From NCBI GenBank assembly GCA_015680905.1, contig CM027381.1, positions 83,105,501 through 83,169,500 of the forward strand: 64,000 nucleotides of DNA, read 5' to 3'. Below are positions 19,101-32,017 of the stretch, one piece after another; positions within the stretch are counted from its first letter, which is position 1, and each line of letters starts with the position of its first letter. Below the pieces are notes generated by a model. That model was not told the origin of the DNA and searched no databases. It worked only from the letters and a program-made list of their open reading frames with translations. This stretch comes from Coptis chinensis. Taxonomy: Eukaryota; Streptophyta; Magnoliopsida; Ranunculales; Ranunculaceae. The translations under genes were made by a program, and so were the position numbers.

Positions 19101-20722
19101 GCTGACTAGCTGAGCCGCCAATACCTGCATGTTCTGTTTAAACAGGGCAGAGGAAATACTTCAATTCAGCAGGCTCCTATGTGGTAAACGTGAAAACAGC
19201 TCCAAAACTGATTGAAGTGAAAATAATTCAGAGAATGCACTACAATTGCGGAGAGGAGACTATCTTCCAGCACACTCCCTCACACGCATATTCATGTGTT
19301 CACAGATTGACAATAACAAACCTTTATCTCACTTAATACCAAGCAACAACACCAAAAAAGACGTGTTACTCTTATTTTCTCACATATCAAACTTTTTTAA
19401 AAAAAATACAATAATAATAAAGAAAAATAAAATCAAGGAAAAAGAAATGAGGAAACCCCACTTAAATTAGATTTGGCAATGACAAACTCATTTACAATGC
19501 ACTTACACTTTACACAGCCTAAGCACCATGAAAGTACAATATATCCCTTGAAAATGATCTTACACCCACTTACACACAGGCACAAAAAAATCAGAACCCC
19601 ATTTAAACTATAGCAATCTGAGATCCCAAAATACATCAGTACAAGAACCAAACCCCAGGAGATATATGTTGACTTCAGAAAGATAATGTATCTCCAAACA
19701 AGCCCGGCAGTATTGACAAAGCTGTGGAAAATTTCAACATGGGCACTTCTGAAGACATGGTACACTTCAGCACACACCTCATGGTCGATTGGCATCTAGA
19801 ATACTTCAATATGGAGGTGTTGTCTTTATGGCCTCAGTTAATTTGTTCCAAAACACAAAGAGTGGGTTATTTTCTCATGACTTCGGCCCTACTATGGGCA
19901 AAAAAATATTGAATGTCGCAACAGAAAAACACCTAAGAAACAATTGAAGATCTTTCACCACCTCAACTACTCTTGCACCACCACCTGGGTCTCTGCTAAA
20001 AAAATTGGGTAACCTGAAACAGTGAACATAGAATTTAATCATAGATAAAACAATTACATATAAACATTACAACTAAACAGGTTAATACTGCAGCCTGCAT
20101 CACATTTAATACATGGCCACCTCCGGTAAACAGAAAATCAGTCCATGTATTTTGATCGACGTTTTAATCAGCAGGGAATCAGACTTTGAACAATACCAGA
20201 GTGAAAAACTCAAATGCCCTGTTCTCAGCGACTAGCAAGTCAAAGTTTTGATGCACGGTGAAGTAATCTAACTGATCATATTCTAAAAAGACATAACAAT
20301 CCAAACAAAAAATTACTATATATGTGCTAAGAGTTGCAAGATTCAATTGAATAAGGTACAACTCTGTCAATCGAAGTGGGAGAGATGGGTGAATAAGCAA
20401 AATAGATACGTGTTTGTACTCATCTTATTGGCCTTATTTGTCAAAAGAGGAATCTAATTAATGGAGGAGAAGAAGCAAGTTATATATCTTCTACATACTC
20501 CTCAAGGCTCAGACATAAACAAAGAGCTTGAACATATACATCAATTGAAACTGGCAAGAAGCTGAATAAGACAACAGAAGGTAGAAGTACTAGTAATGTG
20601 TTTCGTTAAGTGATCTCGTCATAGAATGGACTGAAAGCCTATAGAACCTCAAATATGAAAATGACATTGAAACCACATTTAGCCAAAACCCTCTTACCTC
20701 ATCGATTTGCCCAAGTGAGATA
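16115..20722. other. Intergenic region between MPK16 and PIG-S
   Basis: No gene recognised in about 4.6 kb. Just upstream of the MPK16 start, GA repeats at about 16605-16680 fit a 5' UTR or GAGA-rich promoter. Elsewhere there are a poly-A run near 17876-17890, a short TACGTACGTACGTAC stretch near 18120-18134 and AT-rich unique-looking DNA. Open frames around 19433-19912 on both strands have no recognisable domain and may belong to the PIG-S 3' region. Confidence 0.4.
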
Positions 20723-23700
20723 CTAAGCTTCCAACTTTTCTTTGGCCTTCCATGCAGCATACTTTGCCCGCTCCTGTTTGTACCTTTTCAACTCTTTGAC
20801 AGCTGCAAGAAGGATGTGCAGTGAAACTGGCAGAAAGAACGGCTGCCAAAAGCGACAATGCACATGAGCAAACGCTATACTTATGGACATGCATAAATTG
20901 CAAAGCTAAAGTCCTCACATTTAAATAAATGAAACCCACAATGGTAACCGAGCCTAAGACCTTTGGCCCACAAGCCCAAGTTTTAACAAGTAGACCACTG
21001 GACGCCTTCAGAAAAAGTACATTTTGTAGCATTTTATATGATGACCGTATAATCGTACATACATTAATTACAGGTAAGAGGAACAAGAAACCTCATAGAG
21101 GGTACAAGTTCTACTTCACACACTTTGCCAAAACCTTAGACTAGACAAGGGAAAGTTATTGAATGAGTCCATTTGCATGGCTAATTTCATGTACAGTTAC
21201 AACTTGGGCAGGCCTAACAGAGGCTAACAAGTTTAAAATTTTAATGTGACCAAAGGTTAATGCCGGTAGAGAAGCCTCCAGTATACAAATACCAACCGTG
21301 TAGATGGCAAAGCAATGCTCAAACGAGTAGTAGCTGATTGACATGATGGAGGGATGAAAGAAAGCGTCCTCAGCTAGTGCCTTTGCTTTCCTCGACAACA
21401 CTGAAAAGAGGGAACCAACATAAGATGCATATTTATATAGTCTCATCATAAGAAATGAAGATGAATATTATCATGCCATACATACTTATTTTCATTCATT
21501 AGTGTTTAAGAGAGTAAGTACCAGTTGATGAGTCATAAATTCCGAGAGAGGCATTGCTTTGAGCCAGACTTGCAGCCTCTAGTGAAACTTTCACCTGCCA
21601 AATGCCCAATTAGATAAGACAAATAATTTGTTCTGAAATCTTACCCACAATCGATCAGGATGATGATATTGGCTGCATCATATTTTTATGAGTTCTTAAT
21701 AGGCCTGGACATGACAGCCTAGATTTACATAATGAAGATGATTTCCATTGGAGAAGATTCTCTACTCCAAGGATGCGGCAAAATGGTGCCAAGATGTCTC
21801 CCTTCACCACTATGTATACAGTCAACATATACAGGAAGTTGTGCAGAAAAAGGTGCTTGCTGTATATTATTCAATAAGCTTATTTTTTTTAGAATAAAAG
21901 ACCTCCACCCAGCAAAACTAAAATAAAATCAAAATAGCAACTACTATATCAAAGCTAACCTGTTTCCCAATTTCATCCTTGATAATCATCCTTGGAAGTG
22001 ACTGCACCTGCACAGTGAACAAAACGTAATCTGATTAAGGAATGGGGTATAAAAGATAATCGATGCAAAAAACTAGTATTAAAATTTATCTTAAAGCATC
22101 AAGAAGTACCAATTTGGAAAGAGATCCAAGAGTTGTGACACATGAAATAAGATTCGAACATGTATGGTGCCGAGACAAAACATCCAATTCCCTAGAAAAC
22201 AAATAGCATCACGGACACAATTTACTGACCATTCTGTATGAGTAATACGGACCAAAGAAATCATCAAACAATAAATCTATACTAATCTAATAAGAATTAA
22301 ATTTTGGAGATTGAAAGTTATGTGTGACATAACCAGATTTCATCTGACACTACTATTTTTTGCGAGCCCAAACAAAAAATTCTTAGAAACAAGCTTTCAA
22401 AAAGTTTGGAACTGACACTACTTACATAATCAGGAAATAAATTGTGTGGCGGTCCCAAATTGAAAAATGATTCCCATTCATGCATGTAGTTCCGTATGGA
22501 AGAAGAGAAAGAAGTGTGAAATACAAAATGATGTGATGCCACTCCCATGGATAAAACTTGACTGGCTGTTCAAGTGATCCTTCTTTTTGCCAACAGTTTA
22601 AGTCTGTCCGACTACCTCTGTGTCTTAGAAGATTAACCAAAGTAATAAAACTTGACATTTTATCAACCTCAACTCAGAGAAAAACAGTAATATTTTATCT
22701 TAAAAATTTAAATCACTGACAAAGGAATGCATTAATCAACAAGATCATCCCATCACCCCATACTCCCAAGTATATCACAAAAGTTCCTTAGTAACATGGA
22801 CACTTCATATTCTTAGAAAAATCTGTGTCGGACACACAGACACATGAACACTCGCAGCATAAATTCCATACACAACCTGAATTACAACAAATAGCATTCA
22901 AGATTTATAGAGATTCTCAAACCAGTTTGTTTGTAATTTAGAAGTAACAAGGTCTTGATTTTAGTAATCGCATTTTCTATGACATAAGTGCATGATAACT
23001 GTATATGTTGGATTTAAAATATTGAAATGCAGAGAGATGCTGCTCCTGGTAAAATAAATTTGGTATCATAAAATTGCCTATAACAGGTTGATATGATAGT
23101 TGAATCAGTAAAAAGGGTGTGGTTATCATGTAATATAGCTTCACAAGTTTGTATATATATAGACTTCTCACCATTCCGTAAATCCTCTTGCACTAGCCAA
23201 AAAATTGGAGACTTCTGACTGTGCAGCAAAATGATTGTCAGAGTTAAGGCCAAAAAGTTGTCGAAGCTGACCCATGAAAACCTCAAAGACTTTCTGAAGA
23301 TCCTGTTGCAGGATAAAATTCATTAGGAACACATCTAAGAATCAATGTATGCTCTTAATTTGTCAAGGCAGGAAGGAACCCCCTATAGGTTTACAGTCAC
23401 AAAGTAGTTCAGAAGACTAAATTAAGCTTTCCTCAAATATCAAGTAACTACCATTAACATATTGGGCAGGAGAACTAGTCATCTCAAATAACCATCCCAA
23501 GTAGCCACCCCGACCCAAAAGTGAACTTACACAAGGGCTCATTTTTTTGTGGAGATGTTCTTCCCTTGATGAAGATCATATCCACCAAATATTAGCTCAT
23601 GATTATGTGTAACTGTGTCAAAACAAGTGTTTGAGTTTAAGGCTTTATCTAATGGTCCACACTTTTTCAGTTTTTGCAACACTTTTTGATAAGGTTAGAC

Positions 23701-26700
23701 ATACTCAAATGAGCTGATTTTTTGTGGATATGATCTCCATCGTGTGGAAAACATCTCCATACAAAAATGAGCCCTTACTTCATTGTCTAAGTGTTTTTCG
23801 GGATGGCTAGCTAGCCTGCCTCTTACATATTTGATTGCAACTAAAATTTTTATCATTCAAAAGATTGTGCTTATGATGACATTAATATTTCTCTTCTATG
23901 ATTAGGGTAACAGCAAGAAATATGATGGGCTTAGATATGGATACCCAAGAATATGATAGGCTTAGCGATGAATACATATAAATCGGATTTGAAAGTAAAC
24001 CCACAAAAAGAGAGTTTTATTTTCTCATTTCATGGTGGTGTAAAATACATACAAGGATTGGTTGTGAATCACACAATGTACAGATGCGGAAATATATACG
24101 TAGGAAACATGTGACAGTATAAAATCGAAACACACCAGGGATTTGTCTAACTAAAAAAAGATTGACATATAAATGCAATGGTAATATCAAAATTGGAATA
24201 ATGCCAAAAGGACAAAAAGTCATTCAGCAGGTTACCAAAGATGATTATGCAAGTTATAGCAGGTTTTGCACTTGACTTGAGATTCCTCGAACTTTTAGCT
24301 TAGAAGACGTCAACAGTTTGAAAAAAAAATGCTGAACCAATTGCATATCGGTGGTTTCTGACCTGAGCTGATAATGTGTGCCTGACAGGATTTCTGCTAC
24401 TGGAATTTCTCGAACAGCTGGAAGGATTCCATACAATAACACCTCCCCACATCTACACAGTGTTCCCTTTAAAACTTAGTTACACGACAAAATTTCCCAC
24501 CAAGAAATATTGGTGGAAACATAAGATGAGGAAGCATTTGGTACTAGCAACTCACTGGAGATATAAATCCATTTGTCATAGAAGTCTCTCCATTTGGAAG
24601 CTGTAATAGGAGTGGGCACTCATCTGCAGATGGTACATATCTGGTGAAATAGAATAAATAAACCATGTCAGATGCTTCTTCACCACAGAAAATTTCGACA
24701 AATTTTTACGAATAAACATGCGAAATAAATATGAAAAACTAACAAGGAGCTCTTCAAGGCTTAACTAGATCACAGGCAAAAGGTCCAGGTCAGCAGAAAC
24801 ATCTTTAAGAGATATTGCCTTTAAAAAATTTTGTGTATGGGATGCTGTGGTACCCCCAACACACAGTTGCTGGTTTATTTACTTGACTGAATGTCATATA
24901 CATTCATAGTGTTTCTTTTCCATTATATTCATTAGAGGGCGTACTACTCATTCTGTCTACACATCAAGTGAAGTTCGTTTATAGAACCTAGGGGAAGATG
25001 GTTTCTGCATCTAAGTCTTTAGCTAAAAGGGAAGGATGCCGCTTCTGAGACAAAGAATGATCAGAAGCTTCTGAGACAAAGAATGATCAGAAGCTTCCAA
25101 TTGACCACCACCACCACTCCCCCTGAAAATCTAGATAGACACAAAACTTTTGTATGTATGACACAAAACTTTTGTACGTATGACACAAACCCACTTTCCA
25201 GCCTCCAATTTATTTTCACCCAAGTGGTGAAGATAATTACTTTAAGTTTTTTTTTTGCAACATAAGCTTCATCAGAAGAAAAAACAATGATAAAGGTAAT
25301 GTTCCAATAAATTATACATTAAAGTTTCGAATAAGCACAAAGCAGAGGTTGATGTTCCTACACTTTAACTGTTCATGTCAAACATTAGAGTGACGATTTT
25401 CAGAATTGACTACCCTGGTCAATAAAATGATGAGATCTTGCATTGCTAACATTTCTCCATGAGTCACAAAGATTTGAACAAGCTAAACTTATTTTTGCAA
25501 ATTAAAGTAAGGTGGGTGATGTGTCTGAGGGTAATGGGTGAAAGGATATACACCACAAAGTGCAATATTTTTGACCGCCCACCAGCTGCAATAGAAGTAT
25601 CCAAGTGCCATTCATTTGAATTAACCTGTTTAGTTTCCAAAACAGTATTAGTTTATACTCTTAAAATAGTTATAAAACTGAATTGATCCAAGTAAATCCA
25701 TCAAATGATTACCTTTATGAATAAAAAATGAATCACTTAAAAAAAAAAAATTAGACTCGCAGCTCGCCATAATTACACCCATCATATATTGAAGGGCGGC
25801 TACCTAAATAGCAAATAAAATTACTCCTATGTCCCATTCAAAATCTTCCGGGACACCTACGTCACCTCCATCTCACTGAGGCAATGATGGTGACGATCAC
25901 CACCACCACCACCATCAGTGTTGTTGACAACTTGACACCACACAATCGTTACGCCTCCTCTTCTTCTTACGCATCATTCTCCTATGTATTCTTTCATCAT
26001 AAAACAAGAAGATGAAAAAGAAACAGAGAATAAGGAAGGGGAGCAAAAGGGAGAGGAGATGGTGGTGGTTGCATCACAATGGTGGTGGCGGCTATTGGAG
26101 GTCAAACGGACTTTTTTAAGGGCACACCAGCTAATGATTATTAAAAAAGAATTATTGAATTTTGTGGTGTGCTCTTCAACATATACCCACCTTTCAAAGA
26201 GAAGTTGTATATATGGCGTTCTCATTTATTGCACTACACCGAGATGTAAAAGTCATATGATAATAATACGAATGACTATGGTTGTCCAAGCAAGATTCAA
26301 ATATAAAACTGAAAATAATTAATTCAACCTGGACAGAAGCTCCCCTATTACTCCTAATGGAAGATCGCTTGTTATTCAAACCACGACTACGTTAAACAAG
26401 ATCATACACTCATAAAGTTCATATTTCCTTGGCTAGACGTGTTAATATCAATGCTTGTTACCTCCAATTTCAGTGCTCAATAGTTTGACAGATGAAACAA
26501 ACTATGAGATTATTGCTGAAACTTACAGCACTATGACGAAACCCTAGAATCACAATATTTAGATGTTATGTATTCCAATATTAGAACAAAATCTTACAAA
26601 GAATGGAAGATCATTGGTGCTAAAGATGTAGCTGGATAACTTCTCGTCCCATAAAGAATGTGATGACTTTGGCGTATAGTGCAGGACCTGACCATTAGAA

Positions 26701-28689
26701 ACAACACATTACATCAGAGGTACACAACAGAAACTTAAAATTAAGCACATCAATGTAGGAGGCTTAATTACTTGGCTTTCTACACTTATGTTTGCTACAG
26801 CTCCCAGAGACTCTACAACAGGAGCCAAGAAAATCTCGTCTATGTTTCGGAAATCCCTGCAAATACCATCGTAAGTGGATTGCCACAGATGATATGAGAA
26901 ATAAATTTTCAACTCTAGAAATGTACAAAGGAATCACATTAAAAGATGGATGACATTTTTAAGCACTTGCAAAGGTTATAGGAACCTTCCACATTTTCAA
27001 CCCAATTCACTAGAAAATTGTTACCTCAAGCAAAAGTTGTTGTAAAGGTAATATGTATTATATACTATCAAATGGGAAAGTAATAAGGTGAGATGCCCTA
27101 GATTACATAATCACTACATAAACAAAAGGTGAAACAAAACGAGCTACTAGCTAAGCTACAGTACAACTCAACAAAATATAATAACACCAACCCCCCCTCC
27201 CTTGCCCAGTAGGGAATTCCATCTGAATGCAGAGAGGCATATTTGTCCACTCATCTGAATGCAACTGCCTAAGGATTATATTAAGAAGTCTTTAACATGT
27301 CATAACTGGTAAGTTGTACACTTTTCAGCATATATTTGTTGATTATCAACCAAAATACAAAAAACAAAAAACAAATAATAATAATAATAATAATAATTGG
27401 TTAAAAACACAACATCTTCTAGAAATTTAACTTTTCATTGAGGGACAGTTCTGCTGAAAAGGTAGTATGCTCTCTTCCCCTACATGTCACATACTCATCT
27501 GGTATGGTATATTTTTACTTGTGACTAGTCCATGAACACGTGAGTTACCTCTAACAGACTACACATCAAAGTTCAATAATGAAGTACTCCTAACTAAGGT
27601 CCCTTAATACAATGTCTGGAATCACCATGGACTGTAATAACACGAGCAGGTCTTACTCTTTGTCAACCAAACCTAAGTTTCCATATACGGCAAGTACCGC
27701 AAAGGGTTCAGTAAGATAGATTTGCACTTAGCCACTTATTAGACTACTTGTTTCAATATGTAATACTAACTGCTAACTATAAGTCAATCATAACAAAATA
27801 TCTGCGAAAACAGAAGACAAAATTTCTTACCAGTCGTAAATCCAATCTTGTGGGTCAGCATTCAAGAGACTAAACGAGAGCACAACTTTCCCATCAGCAC
27901 CAACAGGCATAAATTCCCCTTGAGCCATCCCTTCTTCTTTCCCACCCTTCATAAAAAACTTCACAAAAACACTTGCAACATTATCCACCACATTCATCTC
28001 CCCAACTCTCCCTGTAACCCAAGCATGCCGATATTTCCCAACCACAACTCTAACCTCCTCATCTCTATTCACAACCACAACACTATAAACCTTCCCACCC
28101 AAACCTTTCACTAACAACTCATCCAACTCATCATCATCACTCTTCCCAAACTCAAAAGCATCCACCGCCCCACACTGCCAAAAACCCGTATCACCATAAC
28201 TAACACAATTACCTCCCTCATTCTCTACCGTAACAGAAACTGTATAATTACTCCCACACCCTCCACAAACCAAATCATTCCCATTCAACTCCCTCATTTT
28301 TTCCAACACCTTAAACCCTAATTTCTCCACAACACTCTCATTTCCATCATTTCCATCAAACCCTAAAGCCACCACTTGAAATCTACATGGTATATATAAA
28401 CTATCTAACTCAATACGTTCCGATAAATCATGAATTTCTCGAAATGGTAATGGTGATCGATATATCTCAATTGATTTCAATAAAAACGGTAGTCCTACAA
28501 ATAATAATAAACAACAATTAAATTACATTAATTAATTATATAAAAAAGAAAGAGAGAGAAAAAAATTATACCTGAGATGAAAGAGAAGAGAACTGAAGTG
28601 ATTAGAATGAGACGTTTGAGCCCGGGTCTCGTTTTTCTCATTGTTTTTGGATCGAATAATAATTCTGCTTCTTCTTTGATGGAATCCAT
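20723..28689 (-). CDS. PIGS: GPI transamidase component PIG-S
   Basis: PIG-S is a subunit of the ER-membrane GPI transamidase, which swaps a C-terminal signal for a preassembled GPI anchor. Thirteen exons join with matching phases and no stop: 28689-28572, 28494-27831, 26856-26772, 26687-26598, 25625-25552, 24640-24556, 24452-24363, 23302-23172, 22191-22110, 22007-21960, 21594-21522, 21400-21297, 20842-20723. The product is 587 aa, close to the plant norm of about 600. Seen: FDPKTMRKTRPGLKR, then an N-terminal membrane helix (residues about 26-46), KSIEIYRSPLPFREI, CGGCGSNY, MWGGVIVWNP, ARGFTEW, FFHPSIMSISYYSFEHCFA, and a C-terminal helix from FFLPVSLHILLAAV followed by a basic tail. This two-helix, lumenal-domain layout is typical of the family. 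Introns hold repeats: copies of dispersed families and a 26-bp perfect tandem duplication. This is the cleanest gene in the window. Confidence 0.96.
22786..22862. repeat. Dispersed GTGTCGGACAC-family repeat, copy in PIG-S intron 8
   Basis: About 70 bp matching 12770-12855 with few differences: AACATGGACACTTCATATTC, then AAAAATCTGTGTCGGACAC and further CACAGACACATGAACAC. It lies between PIG-S exons 8 and 9. Confidence 0.5.
23535..23800. repeat. Repeat with GTGGAGATG / GTGGATATGATC motifs in PIG-S intron 7
   Basis: The phrases TTTTTGTGGAGATGTTC, GATCATATCCACC, TTTTGTGGATATGATCTCC and ACATCTCCATAC alternate in both orientations. A related patch lies at 51530-51765 (TTTTGTGGATATGAT, GATCATCTCCACAAAATTTC, AGCTCATTTGG). 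It reads as a palindromic MITE-like family. Boundaries are approximate. Confidence 0.4.
25041..25092. repeat. Perfect 26-bp tandem duplication in a PIG-S intron
   Basis: The unit begins GCTTCTGAGACAAAGAATG and is repeated exactly twice. A second small tandem duplication of about 22 bp (ACACAAAACTTTTGTA) follows near 25138-25185. Both lie in the intron between PIG-S exons 5 and 6. Confidence 0.8.
27375..27397. repeat. (AAT)n microsatellite
   Basis: About eight uninterrupted AAT units inside PIG-S intron 2. Confidence 0.85.
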
Positions 28690-29825
28690 TTTTTTTGTTC
28701 TGAAATATCGGGAATTCGGTTTAGAGTGTAAATATCGGGTTGGAAAGTATCGTGTTACATTTTTTATATTTCAACGGATATTCGTGATAAGATTTAGATT
28801 TTCGGCTAATCTCATTTAAACAGTAGAGATGAGTAACTTCTAATGTGGTTTTGTTAGTTGTTTTCGGATTAGAATTAGAATAATAAGTGGTTTGGTGAGA
28901 GAATGAGACGAAGATTTGTAGTTGAGGAGAAGATTAGGGAGGAAGGGGAATATTAGATATAGGAGAAAAGTTGTGAGTTTGGGACAACCAATGTTTTTTA
29001 TTACGAACACAAATTTTTGTTCACCCTCTAGGGTCACAGGACATCTCTAACCTGGTCAAAAATTTATATAAATTATTCAAATTTCTCTTCTATTCCCGTC
29101 TTTATGTTTTTCATTATTTTTTTCGGCTTGTCTTTTCTTTTTTCCTTTCCTTTTTTCTACTCACCTTCTACTATTTAGTTTTTTTTTTTTTTTTTTGTGT
29201 TTTGTTATTTTTTTTGGATGATTTGGGCGAGAGCATATATCATCATGTGTTATTACTACATATGATATTCTTAATATGTAAGTGTATGATAAGTTTCCCA
29301 TCTATTTATCAATAAAAAACAATGTTCTCTTCCAATAACTTTGTTGTTTGTTATTGAAGAGTTATTATTTTTTCTTCTTTTAAACAATGTCTTGTTCTCA
29401 ACTAATCCTTTATTGTATATCAACATATCGAAAAAAAATAAAATGCATATTGATTTTGGTTTGTCATGTAGTATTGTTACCAAAATGTCAAAACATATAT
29501 GGGGCAAACTGTAGTCCTAGATAAAGTGGGCTTTAGGCCCAAGCCTACAAAGAGTTAAACCTTTAAACCCTATTCACAGGAGGAAGGTGATTTTCAATTC
29601 ACCAGTGTAACATTCAACTAAACATAGAACTTGGAAAAAAGTACCATCATTTTTTCTAACCAAATTTGGATTTTTCATCCACCAAAGTTCATGTAACATG
29701 CTAGTTTATTATGTTATTTCGTTTCGAATAATATGTTTGCAAGTTTGTTACGTCCACATTCGATGTTATTATTGTTATTAGATAAAACTAGTCTAACTAT
29801 ATTTGTGTCTCGCATAGAATTTGCA
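28690..29825. promoter_or_regulatory. PIG-S upstream region and spacer
   Basis: Sequence up to about 29035 is duplicated in decayed form at 30620-31200, so it probably holds the PIG-S promoter and 5' UTR. A T-run near 29180-29196 and AT-rich DNA follow, with no gene recognised. Confidence 0.4.
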
Positions 29826-30425
29826 ATGGTGTACAATCATTACATTGCTTCCCTCCCAACTGAAGTTATTCCACTCACTGAGGTCATTGGAGCTCGGTAT
29901 ATAACGGTTCGAATTACAAATATTAATCTAATGTATATGCTGAGGGATTATGTTTATGAATTACTTCTCAGCCGTTGTTCGGTTAAACCGTTGATTCTTG
30001 ATTATCGTCCACTTGAATTATTCTGTAAGTGACTATTTAATCTTAACAATTTATAATATTGTATCTAATATTTGTATAATTGTTATCTCATTTTGTTTTG
30101 TGTTGTGTTGCATTTAGAGTGTGCTGGTTTGCATTATGTTCCTCGAATACAGACCACGCCATTGTACATTTTCTTCCACTTCATGTACAATCCTAGGTAC
30201 ATGGGGAATATCAACTATAGTGACATTTATAGGCGAAATGTTGCCATCTGGATTCCTAATGGTGGTCGAAAATTAGTGTATCAGAGGTGATTGAATGACA
30301 CTTATCTACCGATAGGAAGTTATCAAAAGTATCAATTGCATGATTATGATCTCAATATGAAGAGGCCGGTACTCTGTTATTTGGGCAATGCAAGTGTTTA
30401 CTCTCCAAGTGGGGCAAGGTATTGA
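29826..30425 (+). pseudogene. Two-exon F-box-like family, pseudogene copy
   Basis: Not firmly recognised. Exon 1 (29826-30024) begins MVYNHYIASLPTEVIPL, which loosely resembles an F-box (SLPxDVLxxI...). Exon 2 starts at 30118 and carries CAGLHYVP, YIFFHFMYNPRYMGN and RNVAIWIPNGGRKL, then PIGSYQKYQLHDYDL and CYLGNASVYSPSG. The same order and exon boundary occur in the minus-strand copy at 50575-51244. Joining the exons here makes TAG at the junction, and a second stop at 30288-30290 cuts the tail, so this copy is dead. The F-box reading is an inference from one short motif. Confidence 0.6.
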
Positions 30426-31200
30426 TTTTAGTAATCACATTTTATATGATGTAAGTGCATGTGATATATAAAAATAAGCTAAATTAATAAGTTTTCCTTT
30501 TGCAACATAAGCCTCATAAAAAAACAAAAACAAAAACAAAAACAAAAACAAAAACAAAACATAAGCTTCATCAATAATAATAAACAATAATTAACACTAG
30601 TAAATTAATCTTATAAAGAGGGAGAGAGATAAAATCAGACTTGAGATAAAATCAGACATTTGAGACCGGCGAATAATTATGCTTCTTCTTTCAAATATTT
30701 TTTTTTGTAGCTATTTTTTTTTTTTGCTAAGTGAGAATGAAGATTGTTCTTAAATATTAGGAAGTCGGCATAGAGTGTAAATATCGGGTTGGAATCTATA
30801 CTCGAAGTGAAAAGTATCGACTTACATTCTCGATATTTCAACATTTCAACGGATATCGAGATATATATAATCCTATAAGTTTTAGATTTCATGTCAGTTT
30901 TAAAGGTGGAGATAAAGAATTTAATCTTAATCCTAACGTTGACCTAGTCACTGATTATTAGGGTAGCAAAAGTGTAAGAGTGGTAGAGACCGAAATGGTT
31001 TTATTAGTTGTTTTGGGACTAGAGATTGGTTGGTGAGAGAATAAAATGAAGAATTGAGAGTATTTTTGATGATTTCTAACCAAAAAAGATTATAGTGGAA
31101 AGATAATGTAAGAGATGAGATGGTAAAGAGAAAGTTCGTGCGTTTGTGACAACCAATTTCTTGATGAAGGACGCTATTTTTTGTTCACCCCATAATCAAA
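30426..31200 (-). pseudogene. Decayed partial duplicate of PIG-S 5' end and promoter
   Basis: Stretches here repeat the PIG-S region in the same orientation. 30640-30720 resembles exon 1 (AATAATTATGCTTCTTCTTTC against 28653-28680). 30765-30900 repeats the upstream TAGAGTGTAAATATCGGGTTGG and TTTCAACGGATAT of 28718-28785. 30995-31190 repeats TTATTAGTTGTTTTGGG and GTGACAACCAAT...TTTTTGTTCACCC of 28850-29030. 30430-30600 resembles pieces of PIG-S introns near 22955 and 25245. No coding frame survives. It sits between two direct copies of the F-box-like gene tail (about 30310 and 31268). Confidence 0.7.
30518..30560. repeat. (AAAAAC)n microsatellite
   Basis: About seven AAAAAC units inside the PIG-S-derived segment. 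Confidence 0.85.
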
Positions 31201-31265
31201 ATAGATCTCCTAATGTTGGTCAAAATTTGATAGTATTATTTTTTTCGCTTGAATTTGTCCTTTTA

Positions 31266-31390
31266 CATGTACCCATAGGAAGTTATTAGAAATACTATCT
31301 CTACGACTATGATATATCTCAATATAAAGAGGTCCCCCATTATTTGGGCAATGGAATTGTTCACTCCTCAAGAGGGGAAAGTTCTCTATC
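31266..31390 (+). pseudogene. Fragment of the two-exon F-box-like family (tail only)
   Basis: About 115 bp strongly similar to 30305-30422, encoding GSY-KYYLYDYDI and HYLGNGIVHSSRG with one in-frame stop. It is the second of two direct repeats enclosing the PIG-S-derived segment. Only the 3' part of the family is present. Confidence 0.6.
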
Positions 31391-31469
31391 CCCATTGCCT
31401 AGAATGATAATTACATATCATAGGGATTTATGTATTTTTTGTTAATTTATTTAGTGAATGGTCTCTAGA

Positions 31470-31790
31470 TAGATAGGAATTCCGTGGATGAGCATAATCG
31501 AGCTTAGTGCTTCAACTTGCTACAATGGCTACAATGTAAGTTTCCATGTTTTACATTTACATGTACATTGACAATTTTGCAGAAACTCCTACATGATAAA
31601 ATTGTATAAAGAACATTTTATTTGAATGATTAAACATATACGCATGGTCTCATAATGAAAACAATACATATCTGCTTAAGTCATGGCAAAAACAGTATCC
31701 CTAACCAAAACTAATCTCAAGCAACAATACTCTGACCTTTGCATCCCCCCAAATCATATTGACAAACCAAATAAAAAAAAAAAAATCCAT
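31470..31790 (+). pseudogene. Partial duplicate of NAC-like exon 5-6 region
   Basis: Sequence from GGAATTCCGTGGATGAG through TACAATGTAAGTTTCCATG and on to CTAATCTCAAGCAACAATAC matches 33768-34030 of the neighbouring NAC-like gene, introns included. No upstream exons are present. This is the end of a lost tandem copy. Confidence 0.65.
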
Positions 31791-32017
31791 GGACACTCAG
31801 ATTCCACATTAGACAGACTCTGCTTTGTTTATTCGTAGACTCTGTGTGTGCAGGCCCGGGTCACCCTATAGGACGGTAAATGATTATTCTGCTTGTTAAT
31901 TCATTCATAAGAATTACGAGCCATCTGGGTGGGCCTTTAAACCAAAATGGTCCACCTTTTGGAAGTGGCTCACATAAAAGAGAAATTTAGGTTTGGTCTC
32001 ATTTTCATTCGTGTCAG

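Noticed and set aside
19433..19795. 120-codon minus-strand frame between MPK16 and PIG-S
   Set aside because: Hydrophobic, Cys-rich but no recognisable domain, no splice partners and no good start context.
27848..28114. 88-codon plus-strand frame opposite PIG-S exon 2
   Set aside because: It is antisense to a well-supported conserved exon, has low-complexity His/Asn/Pro composition and no domain.
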